This document shows positions 17,470 to 25,622 of a DNA stretch of 51,565 bases, in pieces. The position numbers and the translations under genes are program-made. The stretch is from Clostridia bacterium. Lineage in GTDB: Bacteria > Bacillota > Clostridia > Christensenellales > UBA1242. The stretch is from contig JAGASX010000021.1 in the NCBI GenBank assembly GCA_017621525.1, positions 1 to 51,565 of the forward strand, written 5' to 3'. The notes under the pieces were generated by a model. The model did not search any database, was not told the DNA's origin, and saw nothing but the letters and a program-made list of their open reading frames with translations. Every line of letters begins with the position of its first letter. The stretch's first letter is position 1.

Positions 17470-18627
17470 ATGGACAAAATTAAAATGGTTCAATATGGTT
17501 GTGGAAAAATGAGCAAGTTCACAATCGGGTACGCACTTGAAAAAGGCGTTGAAGTTGTTGGTGCTTTTGACATTGACAAAAATAAAATTGGAAAGGATAT
17601 TTCCATTCTGCTTGAAAATTCAAAAGAATTGGGAGTAAAAATTCAGGACGCAAGCGAATTTGACGCTTTTTTGCAAAATAATCCTGTGGACATTGCAATT
17701 GTTACAACAACAAGCGTTTTTGCTGAAAACTATCCAATTTATGAGATTTGTGCCAAAAATGGCGTAAATGCAATTTCAACTTGCGAAGAGGCTTTTTACG
17801 CACAAAATTCCAACCCTACCCTTGCAAAGAAACTTGATGAAATTGCAAAGGAAAATGGTTGCACAATTTGCGGAAGTGGCTATCAAGATGTTTTCTGGGG
17901 CAACCTTATCAGCGTTTTGGGTGGCGCAACACACAAAATTAAAACTATTCGTGGAAAATCAAGTTACAACGTAGAGGACTATGGAATTTCTCTTGCAGAA
18001 GTTCATGGTGCTGGGCTTACTGTTGAAGAGTTTGAAAAACAAATTGCATCAGTTGACCAAATAAGCGATGAAGAGCGTCAAAAGTTGATTGACGAAGGCA
18101 ATTATATGCCAAGTTATATGTGGAATGTAAATGGTTGGCTTTGCAGTAAACTGGGGCTTACACCTGTTCGCCAGTCGCAAAAAACAGTTCCTCACATTGC
18201 AAAAGAGGATATTCACAGCACTACGCTTAACATGACAATTAAAAAAGGCGACTGCACAGGTATGAGTGCGGTTGTTACAACCGAAACTGCCGAAGGCACA
18301 ACTATTATTTCTGAATGTATTGGTAAAGTTTACGCAAGTGACGAATTTGACTGCAACGACTGGACCATTGAGGGCGAGCCTACTACCCGTGTTGTGATTG
18401 AGCGTCCTGCAACACCTGAACTTACTTGTGCATCTGTTATCAACAGAATTGTTGAGGTGCTTGTTGCCGAGCCGGGATATACAACAACCGACCAAATGCC
18501 TGAAAATATTTATAAATCACACAATCTTGACGAATACATTGAGTTTGTTGATTGTGAAGAGCATGAGTGCCATTGTGGCGAGCATGAGCATCATTGCCAC
18601 TGCGGACACTGCGACTGCGAGGAATAA
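17470..18627 (+). CDS. 2,4-diaminopentanoate dehydrogenase-like NAD(P) oxidoreductase with Cys/His-rich tail
   Basis: 385 residues. The N-terminal Rossmann fold begins KMVQYGCGKMSKFTIGYALEKGVEVVGAFDID, like dihydrodipicolinate reductase and the clostridial 2,4-diaminopentanoate dehydrogenase of ornithine fermentation. The rest (NAISTCEEAFYA, GSGYQDVFWGNLISVLGG, NGWLCSKLGL) fits that group best. The substrate is not proven, and no other ornithine-degradation gene is in the window. The last 24 residues (362-385) hold seven cysteines and seven histidines in CxC, HxC and CxxC arrangements, a likely metal-binding appendix not known to me in this family. It is preceded by its own promoter and AGGAGG. 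tmk follows 6 bases later. Confidence 0.75.
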   Translation: MDKIKMVQYGCGKMSKFTIGYALEKGVEVVGAFDIDKNKIGKDISILLENSKELGVKIQDASEFDAFLQNNPVDIAIVTTTSVFAENYPIYEICAKNGVNAISTCEEAFYAQNSNPTLAKKLDEIAKENGCTICGSGYQDVFWGNLISVLGGATHKIKTIRGKSSYNVEDYGISLAEVHGAGLTVEEFEKQIASVDQISDEERQKLIDEGNYMPSYMWNVNGWLCSKLGLTPVRQSQKTVPHIAKEDIHSTTLNMTIKKGDCTGMSAVVTTETAEGTTIISECIGKVYASDEFDCNDWTIEGEPTTRVVIERPATPELTCASVINRIVEVLVAEPGYTTTDQMPENIYKSHNLDEYIEFVDCEEHECHCGEHEHHCHCGHCDCEE

Positions 18628-18633
18628 AGATAG

Positions 18634-19263
18634 GTGAACAAAGGAAAATTTATCACTTTTGAGGGTGGCGAGGCTTGCGGAAAAACCACGCAAGTGAATA
18701 AACTTAAAGAATATATTGCATCTTTACCAAACAGCGACCGATTTCTTCTTGTAAGAGAGCCCGGTGGTACCGCTTTGGGCGAAGAATTGCGACGTCTTAT
18801 ATTGAATTATGAAACCGACAAGCCAACTGCCATGGCAGAACTTATGATGTTTTTTGCATCTCGTTGTCAACTTGTTGAAAAGGTGATTAAACCAGCGCTT
18901 GCAGAGGGCAAAATTGTGATTGCTGACAGATTTTATGACAGCACAATTGCCTATCAAGGTGAAGCAAGGGGTTTGATGAGTGCCGAAGAAATTTTAAGTT
19001 TAACAAGGCTTATCATTGGCGACTTAAAGCCAGACCTTACCTTTTATTTAAAGTTATCACCAGAGGAGGCATTTAAAAGAAAAACTAATGCCCTTCCGCT
19101 TGACAGAATTGAAAAAGAGGGAATACTTTTTCACCAAAAGGTTGCAAAAGGTTATGACTATATTGCCAATCTTGAAAGTGAACGGTTTTGCGTGATTGAC
19201 GCATCAAAGACCCCAGATGAAATTTTTGAGGTTATAAAAAGTAAAATCGAAGAGATGATGTAA
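18634..19263 (+). CDS. tmk: Thymidylate kinase
   Basis: Phosphorylates dTMP to dTDP for DNA synthesis. 209 residues, normal length. P-loop FEGGEACGKTTQ, dTMP-binding REPGGTALGEELRR, DRFYDSTIAYQG and the LID region FKRKTNALPLDRIE are visible. The start is GTG at 18634, 6 bases after the stop of the preceding dehydrogenase. The nearest ribosome site, GAGGA at 18619-18623, lies inside that gene's end with a 10-base spacing, so translational coupling is likely. A branched terminator follows directly. Confidence 0.94.
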   Translation: MNKGKFITFEGGEACGKTTQVNKLKEYIASLPNSDRFLLVREPGGTALGEELRRLILNYETDKPTAMAELMMFFASRCQLVEKVIKPALAEGKIVIADRFYDSTIAYQGEARGLMSAEEILSLTRLIIGDLKPDLTFYLKLSPEEAFKRKTNALPLDRIEKEGILFHQKVAKGYDYIANLESERFCVIDASKTPDEIFEVIKSKIEEMM

Positions 19264-19312
19264 AAAAAGTCCATGCAGGGCGAGGGTGTCCTCTGTTCGC
19301 ATGGGCTTTTTT
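19262..19312 (+). terminator. Branched intrinsic terminator of tmk
   Basis: Outer stem AAAAAAGTCCATGC pairs with GCATGGGCTTTTTT (one G-U) and encloses a 22-base loop that itself contains GAGG-GTGT-CCTC (19282-19293). A T-run ends it. The TAA of the convergent M16 gene overlaps the right side. Confidence 0.8.
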
Positions 19313-20618
19313 ATTTCTTTCTTGCCAATTTTGCAAAAGATTTATAATCAAAATCTTTATATTTTTCATCGTTTGCAACTATTGTGATATGTGGTTTTGC
19401 ATTGAAAATGGTTTTATATAGGTCATTTACCTCTTCATAAGAAATGCCCTTTCTTTTTTCAAGCAATTTTTTTCGATATTTTGTTGTGTACAACTTATTT
19501 TCACCGGTATACACGCTGTACATTATATCACTTATTCTTCCAATGCTTATAAAGTCAAAATCATATTGCAAAATGCGTTTTCTTTTATGCTTTTCAAACA
19601 TTGACCTATCTATATCTTTTGGCAGACTATCCAAAAATTCTTTATAACATTCAATAACTTTATCAAGGCAACTTTCTTGACACTCTAAATAAAATTCATT
19701 TGAAAAATAGTTTGCGATACTGCAAATGCCCATAGAGCATGAATAGCACAGATTTTTTTGTTCTCTAAAAAACTTAAAAGCATATTCATTCAGCACCATA
19801 GACAGCATATCCCCTATTGAAAATTCGCGAGGCACCTCGTACGACCAAGGAATATGTTTTAGGTTATAGAGGCAGGTAATGATAGCCTTGCCCTCTTCAA
19901 CAGCCTTTTTATAGTGAAATTTTGGAGCAAATATTGTGTTTACTTCTTTTGGCAAAAAGCCTTGTACGCTTGAAGAGCCAATTCTTGTTTCAACAAACTT
20001 ATGCATTGCATTTTTTACACGTTTTTGAGATATATTTCCGCAAACACAAACTGTAAGATTGTTTAAGGTAAGGTAGTTGTTTTTAAAATCTACCAAATCT
20101 TGCAATGTGATATTTGCAAGCGTTGTTTCAGTGCCGGCAGGACTTGTGATTGCGTTTTTGAAATGTTCATCTTTAATAATTTCAGTACGGACTGTAACAG
20201 AAAGTTCATTTGCATTTTTCTTTACGCGGGTTTTTATTTCATTTTCAATGATTTTATATTCTTTATCAAATTCCTCTTGCGTAAGTTTTATTGAACTGAA
20301 TGACTCTGTGATGAAGTCAACTGCATCTTCAAAATCTTCCTCTGTCATTCTAACAATGAAAGCCATTTCGCGGAATGACGTTCTTGCATTGAAGTATGAG
20401 AACTTTCTGCGATAACTATCACGCTGTTCTCTTGTCATTTTAGCATTTGGAAAACCGCACATGGCGTGTTCTAAAAAATGTGCAATTCCAAGTTTATTTT
20501 TACCATCATTAAATGCACCTGCATTGAAAATAAATTGAAGGTCTATGCCTTCAATTTCTTTTTGTCTGTTAAATAAAACTTTTCCGCCATGTTTAAGATT
20601 TATGACTTGTGTTTTCAT
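19311..20618 (-). CDS. M16-family zinc metallopeptidase
   Basis: 435 residues, insulinase/processing-peptidase type. The inverted zinc motif HFLEH is at residues 47-51 (LGIAHFLEHAMCG), and the downstream glutamate lies in EYKIIENEIKTR. A second, non-catalytic M16 half follows (about 200-435). M16B peptidases of Gram-positives are commonly encoded as pairs of an active and an inactive protein. Here only the active one is present. It starts 13 bases after the DUF2188-like gene, with AGAGGG before ATG 20618, and probably shares its promoter. Likely role: cytoplasmic turnover or processing of peptides; the substrate is unknown. Confidence 0.88.
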   Translation of the reverse strand: MKTQVINLKHGGKVLFNRQKEIEGIDLQFIFNAGAFNDGKNKLGIAHFLEHAMCGFPNAKMTREQRDSYRRKFSYFNARTSFREMAFIVRMTEEDFEDAVDFITESFSSIKLTQEEFDKEYKIIENEIKTRVKKNANELSVTVRTEIIKDEHFKNAITSPAGTETTLANITLQDLVDFKNNYLTLNNLTVCVCGNISQKRVKNAMHKFVETRIGSSSVQGFLPKEVNTIFAPKFHYKKAVEEGKAIITCLYNLKHIPWSYEVPREFSIGDMLSMVLNEYAFKFFREQKNLCYSCSMGICSIANYFSNEFYLECQESCLDKVIECYKEFLDSLPKDIDRSMFEKHKRKRILQYDFDFISIGRISDIMYSVYTGENKLYTTKYRKKLLEKRKGISYEEVNDLYKTIFNAKPHITIVANDEKYKDFDYKSFAKLARKK

Positions 20619-20631
20619 TTAGCCCTCTTTA

Positions 20632-21303
20632 TTATTCTGTTTTATCTGTTTTTGTGTCTGTTGATTTAAGGTTGAGGTTTGCTTTCTTTTGGAATTTCCC
20701 GTCTTTTTTGTAAACTACAAATTTTGAATCTTGAGTTTGGGAAAGTTCTTGAACGCGTGCAAGTGCTTCTTCTTTTGTTTTCTTGCTGTCGATTGTGCGT
20801 TTTGCGCCGTCTTTTTTAATTTTCCAAAGTTTTTCTTCTTTATCAAATACTACGCGATAAACGGCCTTGCGAGACTTTTCCTCTGTTTCTAAGACTGGTT
20901 GTTCTGCTGGTTTTTCTTCTGCCTTAACTTCCTTTTTTGCAGTTGTTTTTGTTGCAGTTTTTTTAGTCGCTGGTTTTGCCTCTTCTGTTTTTTCAGCAAC
21001 TGCTTTTTTAGTTGTTTTTGGGGCAGGCTTTTCTTCCTTTTTTTCTTCTACCTTAACTTCTTTTTTTACAACAACCTTTTTTACGGTAGGTTTTTTCTTT
21101 GCCTCTTCTGCCTTTTTTGCTTTCTTGGCTTCTGCCTCTGCTTTTGCCCTTTCTTCGGCTTCCTTTCTTTCCTCTTCTTCGGCAGCAAGGCGAGCCTCTT
21201 CTTCTGCCTTTGCCCTTGCCTCAGCCTCTGCTTGAAGGCGTGCTTCTTCCGCCTTTCTTTTTTCTTCTTCCTTTTTTAATTTTCTTTTCTTAAAAAAACA
21301 CAT
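20632..21303 (-). CDS. Lys/Ala/Glu-rich helical protein with C-terminal DUF2188-like domain
   Basis: 223 residues. The N-terminus (MCFFKKRKLKKEEEKRKAEE) leads into a long charged coiled coil (to about residue 75) of TolA-like composition, then a Lys/Thr/Ala-rich linker resembling histone H1-like tails (KKTATKTTAKK). From about residue 145, YRVVFDKEEKLWKIKKDG...TKEEALARVQEL...FVVYKKDGKFQKK matches the DUF2188 pattern. No membrane segment or signal peptide is evident. The basic tail could bind nucleic acid, which is inference. Start ATG 21303 has GGAGATG upstream. It heads an operon with the M16 peptidase. Confidence 0.72.
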   Translation of the reverse strand: MCFFKKRKLKKEEEKRKAEEARLQAEAEARAKAEEEARLAAEEEERKEAEERAKAEAEAKKAKKAEEAKKKPTVKKVVVKKEVKVEEKKEEKPAPKTTKKAVAEKTEEAKPATKKTATKTTAKKEVKAEEKPAEQPVLETEEKSRKAVYRVVFDKEEKLWKIKKDGAKRTIDSKKTKEEALARVQELSQTQDSKFVVYKKDGKFQKKANLNLKSTDTKTDKTE

Positions 21304-21324
21304 AATTTCATCTCCTTTTTACAA

Positions 21325-21357
21325 ATTATAACAAAAAAAGTGCCTTTTATCAAGGCA
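21325..21357 (-). promoter_or_regulatory. alr terminator overlapping the promoter of the next operon
   Basis: Minus strand. TGCCTT-GATAA-AAGGCA followed by C and seven T (21333-21357) is an intrinsic terminator for alr. The same bases supply TTGATA (21348-21353) and, after 17 bases, TATAAT (21325-21330), a good promoter for the DUF2188-like/M16 operon. Confidence 0.65.
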
Positions 21358-21417
21358 TTTTTAATACTTTTTTAAAAAACTTTTTCACCTTTTTTAATTT
21401 TTTTGAAAAACGTGGAT

Positions 21418-22449
21418 TTATTTTATTTCACGCGTTCCCCTAAACTTACATAAATTGGTAAGAACTTCATATTCTGTGCTTTCAATAAGTGGGGCAATTT
21501 GTCTGGCGTCATTAAAAATTAAAACGTCATCACCAATGTTGCATTTAATTTTGCTGACGTCTATCATAAATGCATCCATACAAATATTGCCCACGCTTTT
21601 TGCATTTTGTCCCTTTATTTTTACCTGCAATTTATTTGATAGTTTACGTGGCAAACCGTCGCCGTAACCGAGTGGAATTGTTGCAACTTTCATATCTTCT
21701 GTTGCAGTATATCCGCAAAGGTAGCCAATGTGTTCACCCTTTTTTACACTTTGAATATCCACAATTTGGCTGTGGGCTGAAAGCACTTTATTTACATTTT
21801 CATCACTATATCCATACACTTCAAAACCAACGCGAAACATATCGGCAGAAAACTGACCAAAAATACTTTTCCCACCGCCTAAGTGTTTGATTGTTTGCCA
21901 ATCTTTTGGAATAAGTGAAGAAAATTCTTTGAAAATTTGATATTGTTTTTTTGTGTATTCTTCATCTGTTGTAAGGGAAGAAAAATGGGTGTAAATTCCT
22001 GCAAGTGGAATTTCTTTTTTCTGCAAAAAGGAAATTATTTTTTTACATTCTTTAATTTCCCTTACGCCATATCTGTTCATTCCCGAGTTAATACACAGGT
22101 GCATAAGTGGTTTTTTGTCGGCGTTTTTTGTTTTTGAAATTATTTCTTTTGCATGGTCAAATGAAAAAAGTGAAAATTCAATATTTTGCTGTGTGCAAGA
22201 AAAATAATCTTGGCACCTGCCAAAGACAATTATTTTTCTGTCAGTCATTTCGCGTAGGTCAAACGCCTCATATTCATTGGACACGCCCAAATAATTTACA
22301 TTGTCGCCCAACATTTCTGTAATTTCACGACTGCCATGTCCATAAGCGTTTGCTTTTACCATAACGCAAAGTTCCGCGCCCGCTTTTTCTTTAAGGTAGT
22401 TTACGTTGTTTAAAAGATTTTCTTTATTTAATATGATTTTTGAAAACAT
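21418..22449 (-). CDS. alr: Alanine racemase
   Basis: PLP enzyme converting L- to D-alanine for peptidoglycan, 343 residues, slightly short for the family. The PLP lysine lies in VMVKANAYGHG. Other conserved stretches are LCINSGMNRYGV, YTHFSSLTTDEEY, the catalytic tyrosine segment HIGYLCGYTATEDMKVATIPLGYGDGLPR (interrupted family pattern with GY before GYGDG), and VGNICMDAFMIDVS. ATG 22449 has no ribosome site; it is preceded by TATAAAATAAT. It lies 21 bases after the 68-residue gene, so either the two are translated together or the message is leaderless. Confidence 0.93.
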   Translation of the reverse strand: MFSKIILNKENLLNNVNYLKEKAGAELCVMVKANAYGHGSREITEMLGDNVNYLGVSNEYEAFDLREMTDRKIIVFGRCQDYFSCTQQNIEFSLFSFDHAKEIISKTKNADKKPLMHLCINSGMNRYGVREIKECKKIISFLQKKEIPLAGIYTHFSSLTTDEEYTKKQYQIFKEFSSLIPKDWQTIKHLGGGKSIFGQFSADMFRVGFEVYGYSDENVNKVLSAHSQIVDIQSVKKGEHIGYLCGYTATEDMKVATIPLGYGDGLPRKLSNKLQVKIKGQNAKSVGNICMDAFMIDVSKIKCNIGDDVLIFNDARQIAPLIESTEYEVLTNLCKFRGTREIK

Positions 22450-22470
22450 ATTATTTTATATTCTTAAAAT

Positions 22471-22677
22471 TTATTTTTTGTTATTTATTTCATCAAAATT
22501 TATTATATATGGCAAATATTCCTCCCACCTATGATTACGAATTGGCATAGGGCGAGAATTTTTAAAGTACAGCACAAGTGCTGGGGATATGCCGTTGTAT
22601 TCATCAACAAATTCATATCCTATAAGTTCTCCATTTAGAAGTTTCTTTTTCACCTGTGCATGATAGTTGTAATACAT
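22471..22677 (-). CDS. Small conserved-looking protein upstream of alr
   Basis: 68 residues, beginning MYYNYHAQVKKKLLNGELIG. Start ATG 22677 is chosen because AGGAG lies 4 bases upstream; the frame is open to 22704. The sequence has a compact mixed composition (YEFVDEYNGISPALVLYF, RPMPIRNHRWEEYLPYI), no membrane segment and no cysteine, and looks like a small folded beta-rich domain. No family recognised. It lies 21 bases before alr on the same strand, so co-expression with cell-wall precursor synthesis is likely. Confidence 0.7.
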   Translation of the reverse strand: MYYNYHAQVKKKLLNGELIGYEFVDEYNGISPALVLYFKNSRPMPIRNHRWEEYLPYIINFDEINNKK

Positions 22678-22728
22678 AATTCTCCTAATAAAAATATTTT
22701 GCATAAAATGCTTTCATTTATTCTTTTT

Positions 22729-23508
22729 TCAGCCCAAGGCAACATCTAAAATCATCATAAGTGTAAAGCCAATAATAAGCCCCCACGCACCAATATTTGA
22801 TGGGTGATTTGCTTTGGTATCTGGCAAAAGTTCATCGGCAACAACAAACAGCATCGCACCAGCAGAAAATGCAAGAAGCCACGGCATAGCCGGTGAAAGA
22901 ACTCCTGCAAGCAGTATGCCAATAAGTGCCATAATTGGTTCTATAAGCCCGCTTAACATACTGTAAACAAAGGCTTTTTTGTTGCTTTTAAGTTCACTGC
23001 GAAGTGGCAGGCTTAACGCACTGCCCTCTGGAAAGTTTTGTATACCTATTCCAATTGCAAGCCAAAGGGCAGAATAAAAGGCTGTGATTTCGCCAGACAA
23101 AAAGGCATTACCAAATGCAAGTCCCACAGCAAGCCCCTCTGGAATGTTATGTAAGGTTACTGCAAGAAAAAGATTTGTATGTTTTGTTATTGTTTTTTCA
23201 GTTTTTTTACCTTTTTTTAATAAATTGGGCAGTGTTTTTGCTGTTAAAACTAAAAATCCTGCACCTAAAATAATGCCTATGGCAACAGGCAAAAAGTTTA
23301 ATTTACCAAAATTTGAAGATTGTTCCAATGCCGGCAAAATAAGCGACCACACCGACGCTGCAATCATAAGCCCTGACGCAAAACCTAAAAAAAGGCTGTG
23401 CCATTTGCCGTTTAAATCTTTTTTGAAAATAAAAACCACGCTTGAGCCCAAGGTTGTCATAAGAAATATAAATGTTATTCCAATTGCAGATATAAGATAT
23501 TTATTCAC
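22729..23508 (-). CDS. ZIP-family metal ion transporter
   Basis: 259 residues, GufA/ZupT-like zinc or other divalent-cation permease with about eight membrane spans. The two signature helices are visible: LHNIPEGLAVGLAFG (span IV) and GIGIQNFPEGSALSLPLR (span V), each with the metal-binding H/N-x-x-P-E-G pattern. A short basic loop (LLKKGKKTEKTITKHTN) stands in for the histidine-rich loop of many ZIPs. Start: GTG 23508, because AAAGGAG lies 5 bases before it. The longer frame to 23580 runs into the terminator of the upstream gene and is not supported. Confidence 0.87.
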   Translation of the reverse strand: MNKYLISAIGITFIFLMTTLGSSVVFIFKKDLNGKWHSLFLGFASGLMIAASVWSLILPALEQSSNFGKLNFLPVAIGIILGAGFLVLTAKTLPNLLKKGKKTEKTITKHTNLFLAVTLHNIPEGLAVGLAFGNAFLSGEITAFYSALWLAIGIGIQNFPEGSALSLPLRSELKSNKKAFVYSMLSGLIEPIMALIGILLAGVLSPAMPWLLAFSAGAMLFVVADELLPDTKANHPSNIGAWGLIIGFTLMMILDVALG

Positions 23509-23567
23509 ATTTTCTCCTTTGTGCATTGCCCCCAATTTCAGTATATTTGTTTGTGAGAAAAATGTGA

Positions 23568-23593
23568 AAAAATCACCCAATTGGGTGATTTTT
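23568..23593 (-). terminator. Terminator of the glycosyltransferase-acyltransferase gene
   Basis: AATCACCC-AATT-GGGTGATT (23571-23590), a perfect 20-bp palindrome, with a T-run on the minus strand immediately after and the gene's stop codon immediately before. Confidence 0.8.
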
Positions 23594-25408
23594 TTAAATG
23601 TTTGTGTTTATGCAAGGCGTGCCAACATATTCAAGTTTTTTACCATAAAATTCTTCATAGCAACCCTTCCACAATTGATAATTCTTATTTTTAAGTGCCT
23701 CAATTGCCCTCTTTTCTGAAAGAGAAAGGTCTGGATAAATTGGCTTTGATATATGAATTGTATATTCTTGAATAGGAAATCCGTCCTCACCTATTTTGTC
23801 GCTGTCCTCCATGGTGATAAAGCATGGCAAAATTGGCACAACTGCACGCACAGCAAATTTGTATGCACCATTTTTAAGTGGCTTAGGCTTGCGATAGTTC
23901 CACCACATACTTTGCTCTGGGTATACAAGCACATAATTCCCTTCCTCCAAAATTCTTTGCACGGCAGTCATAAACTTGCCCATTGTTTTTGCGTTTGAAG
24001 AAAGTGGCAGTGTGTTGCAATTGCGAAAAAGCATACCATAAAAGCCGGAAAAACTTGTATAGTTGCCCTCCCTGACAACTTTGTACATTTTTTTATTTTT
24101 TTGCAGGCTGGCATCAAATGCAACCTGCATTGCAAAACTATCGAATGGGTTGAAATGATTGCAGGTTATCACCGCCCCTCCTTTTAAATTTTGCCAATTT
24201 TCTATACCAACAATATCTTTTATAATCAATTTTTCTTCTTTTACAATTTTATTTAAAAACTTTCTTGCAAGCCCGTTTGCAAATTTCGCCTTTAATTTTG
24301 TGCGAAGTTTGCTTTGCAAATAATCAACTTCGTCAGGCATAAGTGTGCGTGCTGGCGGGTCATTTTCTACATCTTTATCAAACCAACCATTCTTTTCATA
24401 AGATTCAATCTTTTTCAATATTTGCACTCTGTCCTGTGCCTTTTTGTGGCAATCGTTTTTCACCAAGTGTACAATCTCTGCAATTCTGCGATTTTCAAGT
24501 TTTTGCGATGCCTCTTCTTTTGCAAGTGCAAGCAAATTTATTGTTTGAGTTTTTGCGCGTGTTTGTTTATATTCATCAAAATCTTGCTTGCCTTTTAAAA
24601 TTTCATAAAAATAGCCTGTATGTCGTGCATACTCCCAAAATTTTTCTCCATACATGATATTATCTGCCTGCCATGGTTTGAAAGAAAGATTGTAATGAAT
24701 AATTGCAATTTTTTTGTATTTTTTTTGTTTACCAAGGGGCATTTGGTTCCATTTCTCGTCCAGCATTTTTGTTTTTCCTAAGCAAAGTGCATTTAAATAG
24801 TCTTGGTCTTGGGCAACAGAAAATGTTACTTTATCTAAAAGGCTGACAAATTGATTTTCAAAATTTTCCTCCCTCATTTTTGCAAGGTTGAGAAGTAAAA
24901 TACCGGCGTTGAAATATTCTTTCTCGCTTTTTACGCCAATTTTGTTTTTTACATAATCAATAAATTCGCTATGTTGTGCCACCGCCATATCTGCAACACC
25001 TGCAAGCAACTTATCACCAATTTTTTGCTTATAAAGTTTTGCAATGTCGCGTAAAAGCACAATGTCGCTATCCAAATAAATGGCTTTATCATATTGCGGA
25101 AACATATTTGGAATAAACATACGAAAATATGTGCTTTTTGAATAGTAATCGCGTGTGTGCAATTTTTGTGAAAGTCCATTGATTTTGGCAGAAATATCAA
25201 CAAATTTTATTTTAATATTTTTATGGCAATATGTTTCCTTTATTTCTTCCATGTTTTCGCGTGAAATAGAATTTGCGTGCAAAATGTGAATTCTGTAAAT
25301 GAATTTTTTTGATGCGTTTTCTACAAGCGATTGCAAAGCGGTTGCAAAGTATGGAATATATTTATCATCGCAAGAGAAAAATATAGGAATTTGTGTGTTT
25401 CTTTTCAT
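23594..25408 (-). CDS. Fused GT8-type glycosyltransferase and PlsC-type acyltransferase
   Basis: 604 residues with two enzyme domains. Residues 1 to about 280 form a GT8-family (LgtC/glycogenin-like) transferase: IPIFFSCDDKYIPYFATALQSL, the metal and nucleotide-sugar DxD motif LDSD at 112-115, FNAGILLLNL, and DQDYLNALC. A helical linker (about 280-375) leads to a lysophospholipid acyltransferase domain: the HX4D catalytic motif NHFNPFD with H418 and D423, the GNYTSF and LPLSSNA region, and YPEQSMWWNYRKPKPLK. No membrane span is obvious. The enzyme could make or acylate a glycolipid at the inner membrane face; this is inference. AAAGGAG precedes ATG 25408. The gene is flanked by its own terminator. 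Confidence 0.85.
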   Translation of the reverse strand: MKRNTQIPIFFSCDDKYIPYFATALQSLVENASKKFIYRIHILHANSISRENMEEIKETYCHKNIKIKFVDISAKINGLSQKLHTRDYYSKSTYFRMFIPNMFPQYDKAIYLDSDIVLLRDIAKLYKQKIGDKLLAGVADMAVAQHSEFIDYVKNKIGVKSEKEYFNAGILLLNLAKMREENFENQFVSLLDKVTFSVAQDQDYLNALCLGKTKMLDEKWNQMPLGKQKKYKKIAIIHYNLSFKPWQADNIMYGEKFWEYARHTGYFYEILKGKQDFDEYKQTRAKTQTINLLALAKEEASQKLENRRIAEIVHLVKNDCHKKAQDRVQILKKIESYEKNGWFDKDVENDPPARTLMPDEVDYLQSKLRTKLKAKFANGLARKFLNKIVKEEKLIIKDIVGIENWQNLKGGAVITCNHFNPFDSFAMQVAFDASLQKNKKMYKVVREGNYTSFSGFYGMLFRNCNTLPLSSNAKTMGKFMTAVQRILEEGNYVLVYPEQSMWWNYRKPKPLKNGAYKFAVRAVVPILPCFITMEDSDKIGEDGFPIQEYTIHISKPIYPDLSLSEKRAIEALKNKNYQLWKGCYEEFYGKKLEYVGTPCINTNI

Positions 25409-25518
25409 TTTATTATCTCCTTTTTGAAAGCGGTTTTCTTCCGCCTTGGTTTGATTTTATAGCAAGTTTACCCAAAAAATAAAGGAAATAATCTTGAGAT
25501 TTTTCTAAACCTTTCCGA

Positions 25519-25568
25519 CCAAACTCTCACGGCGTCAATCGCCGTTCTCACAATGTGAGAATGTTTGG
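25519..25568. promoter_or_regulatory. Nested inverted repeats upstream of the XRE regulator
   Basis: ACGGCG-TCAAT-CGCCGT (25529-25545) and TTCTCAC-AAT-GTGAGAA (25545-25561) abut. An outer pair CCAAAC (25519-25524) and GTTTGG (25563-25568) encloses both, and a second CTCAC (25526-25530) can compete for GTGAG. The array lies just upstream of the -35 box, so it is more likely DNA operator than RNA structure. Confidence 0.5.
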
Positions 25569-25586
25569 TATTTATGTTAAAAACAC

Positions 25587-25622
25587 TTTACCAATTTTAC
25601 AAAGATGTTGTATAATAGATGC
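25587..25622 (+). promoter_or_regulatory. Promoter of the XRE gene, implying a leaderless transcript
   Basis: TTTACC (25587-25592), 18-bp spacer, perfect TATAAT (25611-25616), then 6 bases to the ATG at 25623. No ribosome site is present between them. Confidence 0.55.

Noticed and set aside
20867-21279. Plus-strand frames rich in Phe, Ser and Leu opposite the Lys/Ala/Glu-rich protein
   Set aside because: Their hydrophobic composition is the mirror of the charged codons on the other strand. The minus-strand gene has a ribosome site, promoter and DUF2188-like domain.
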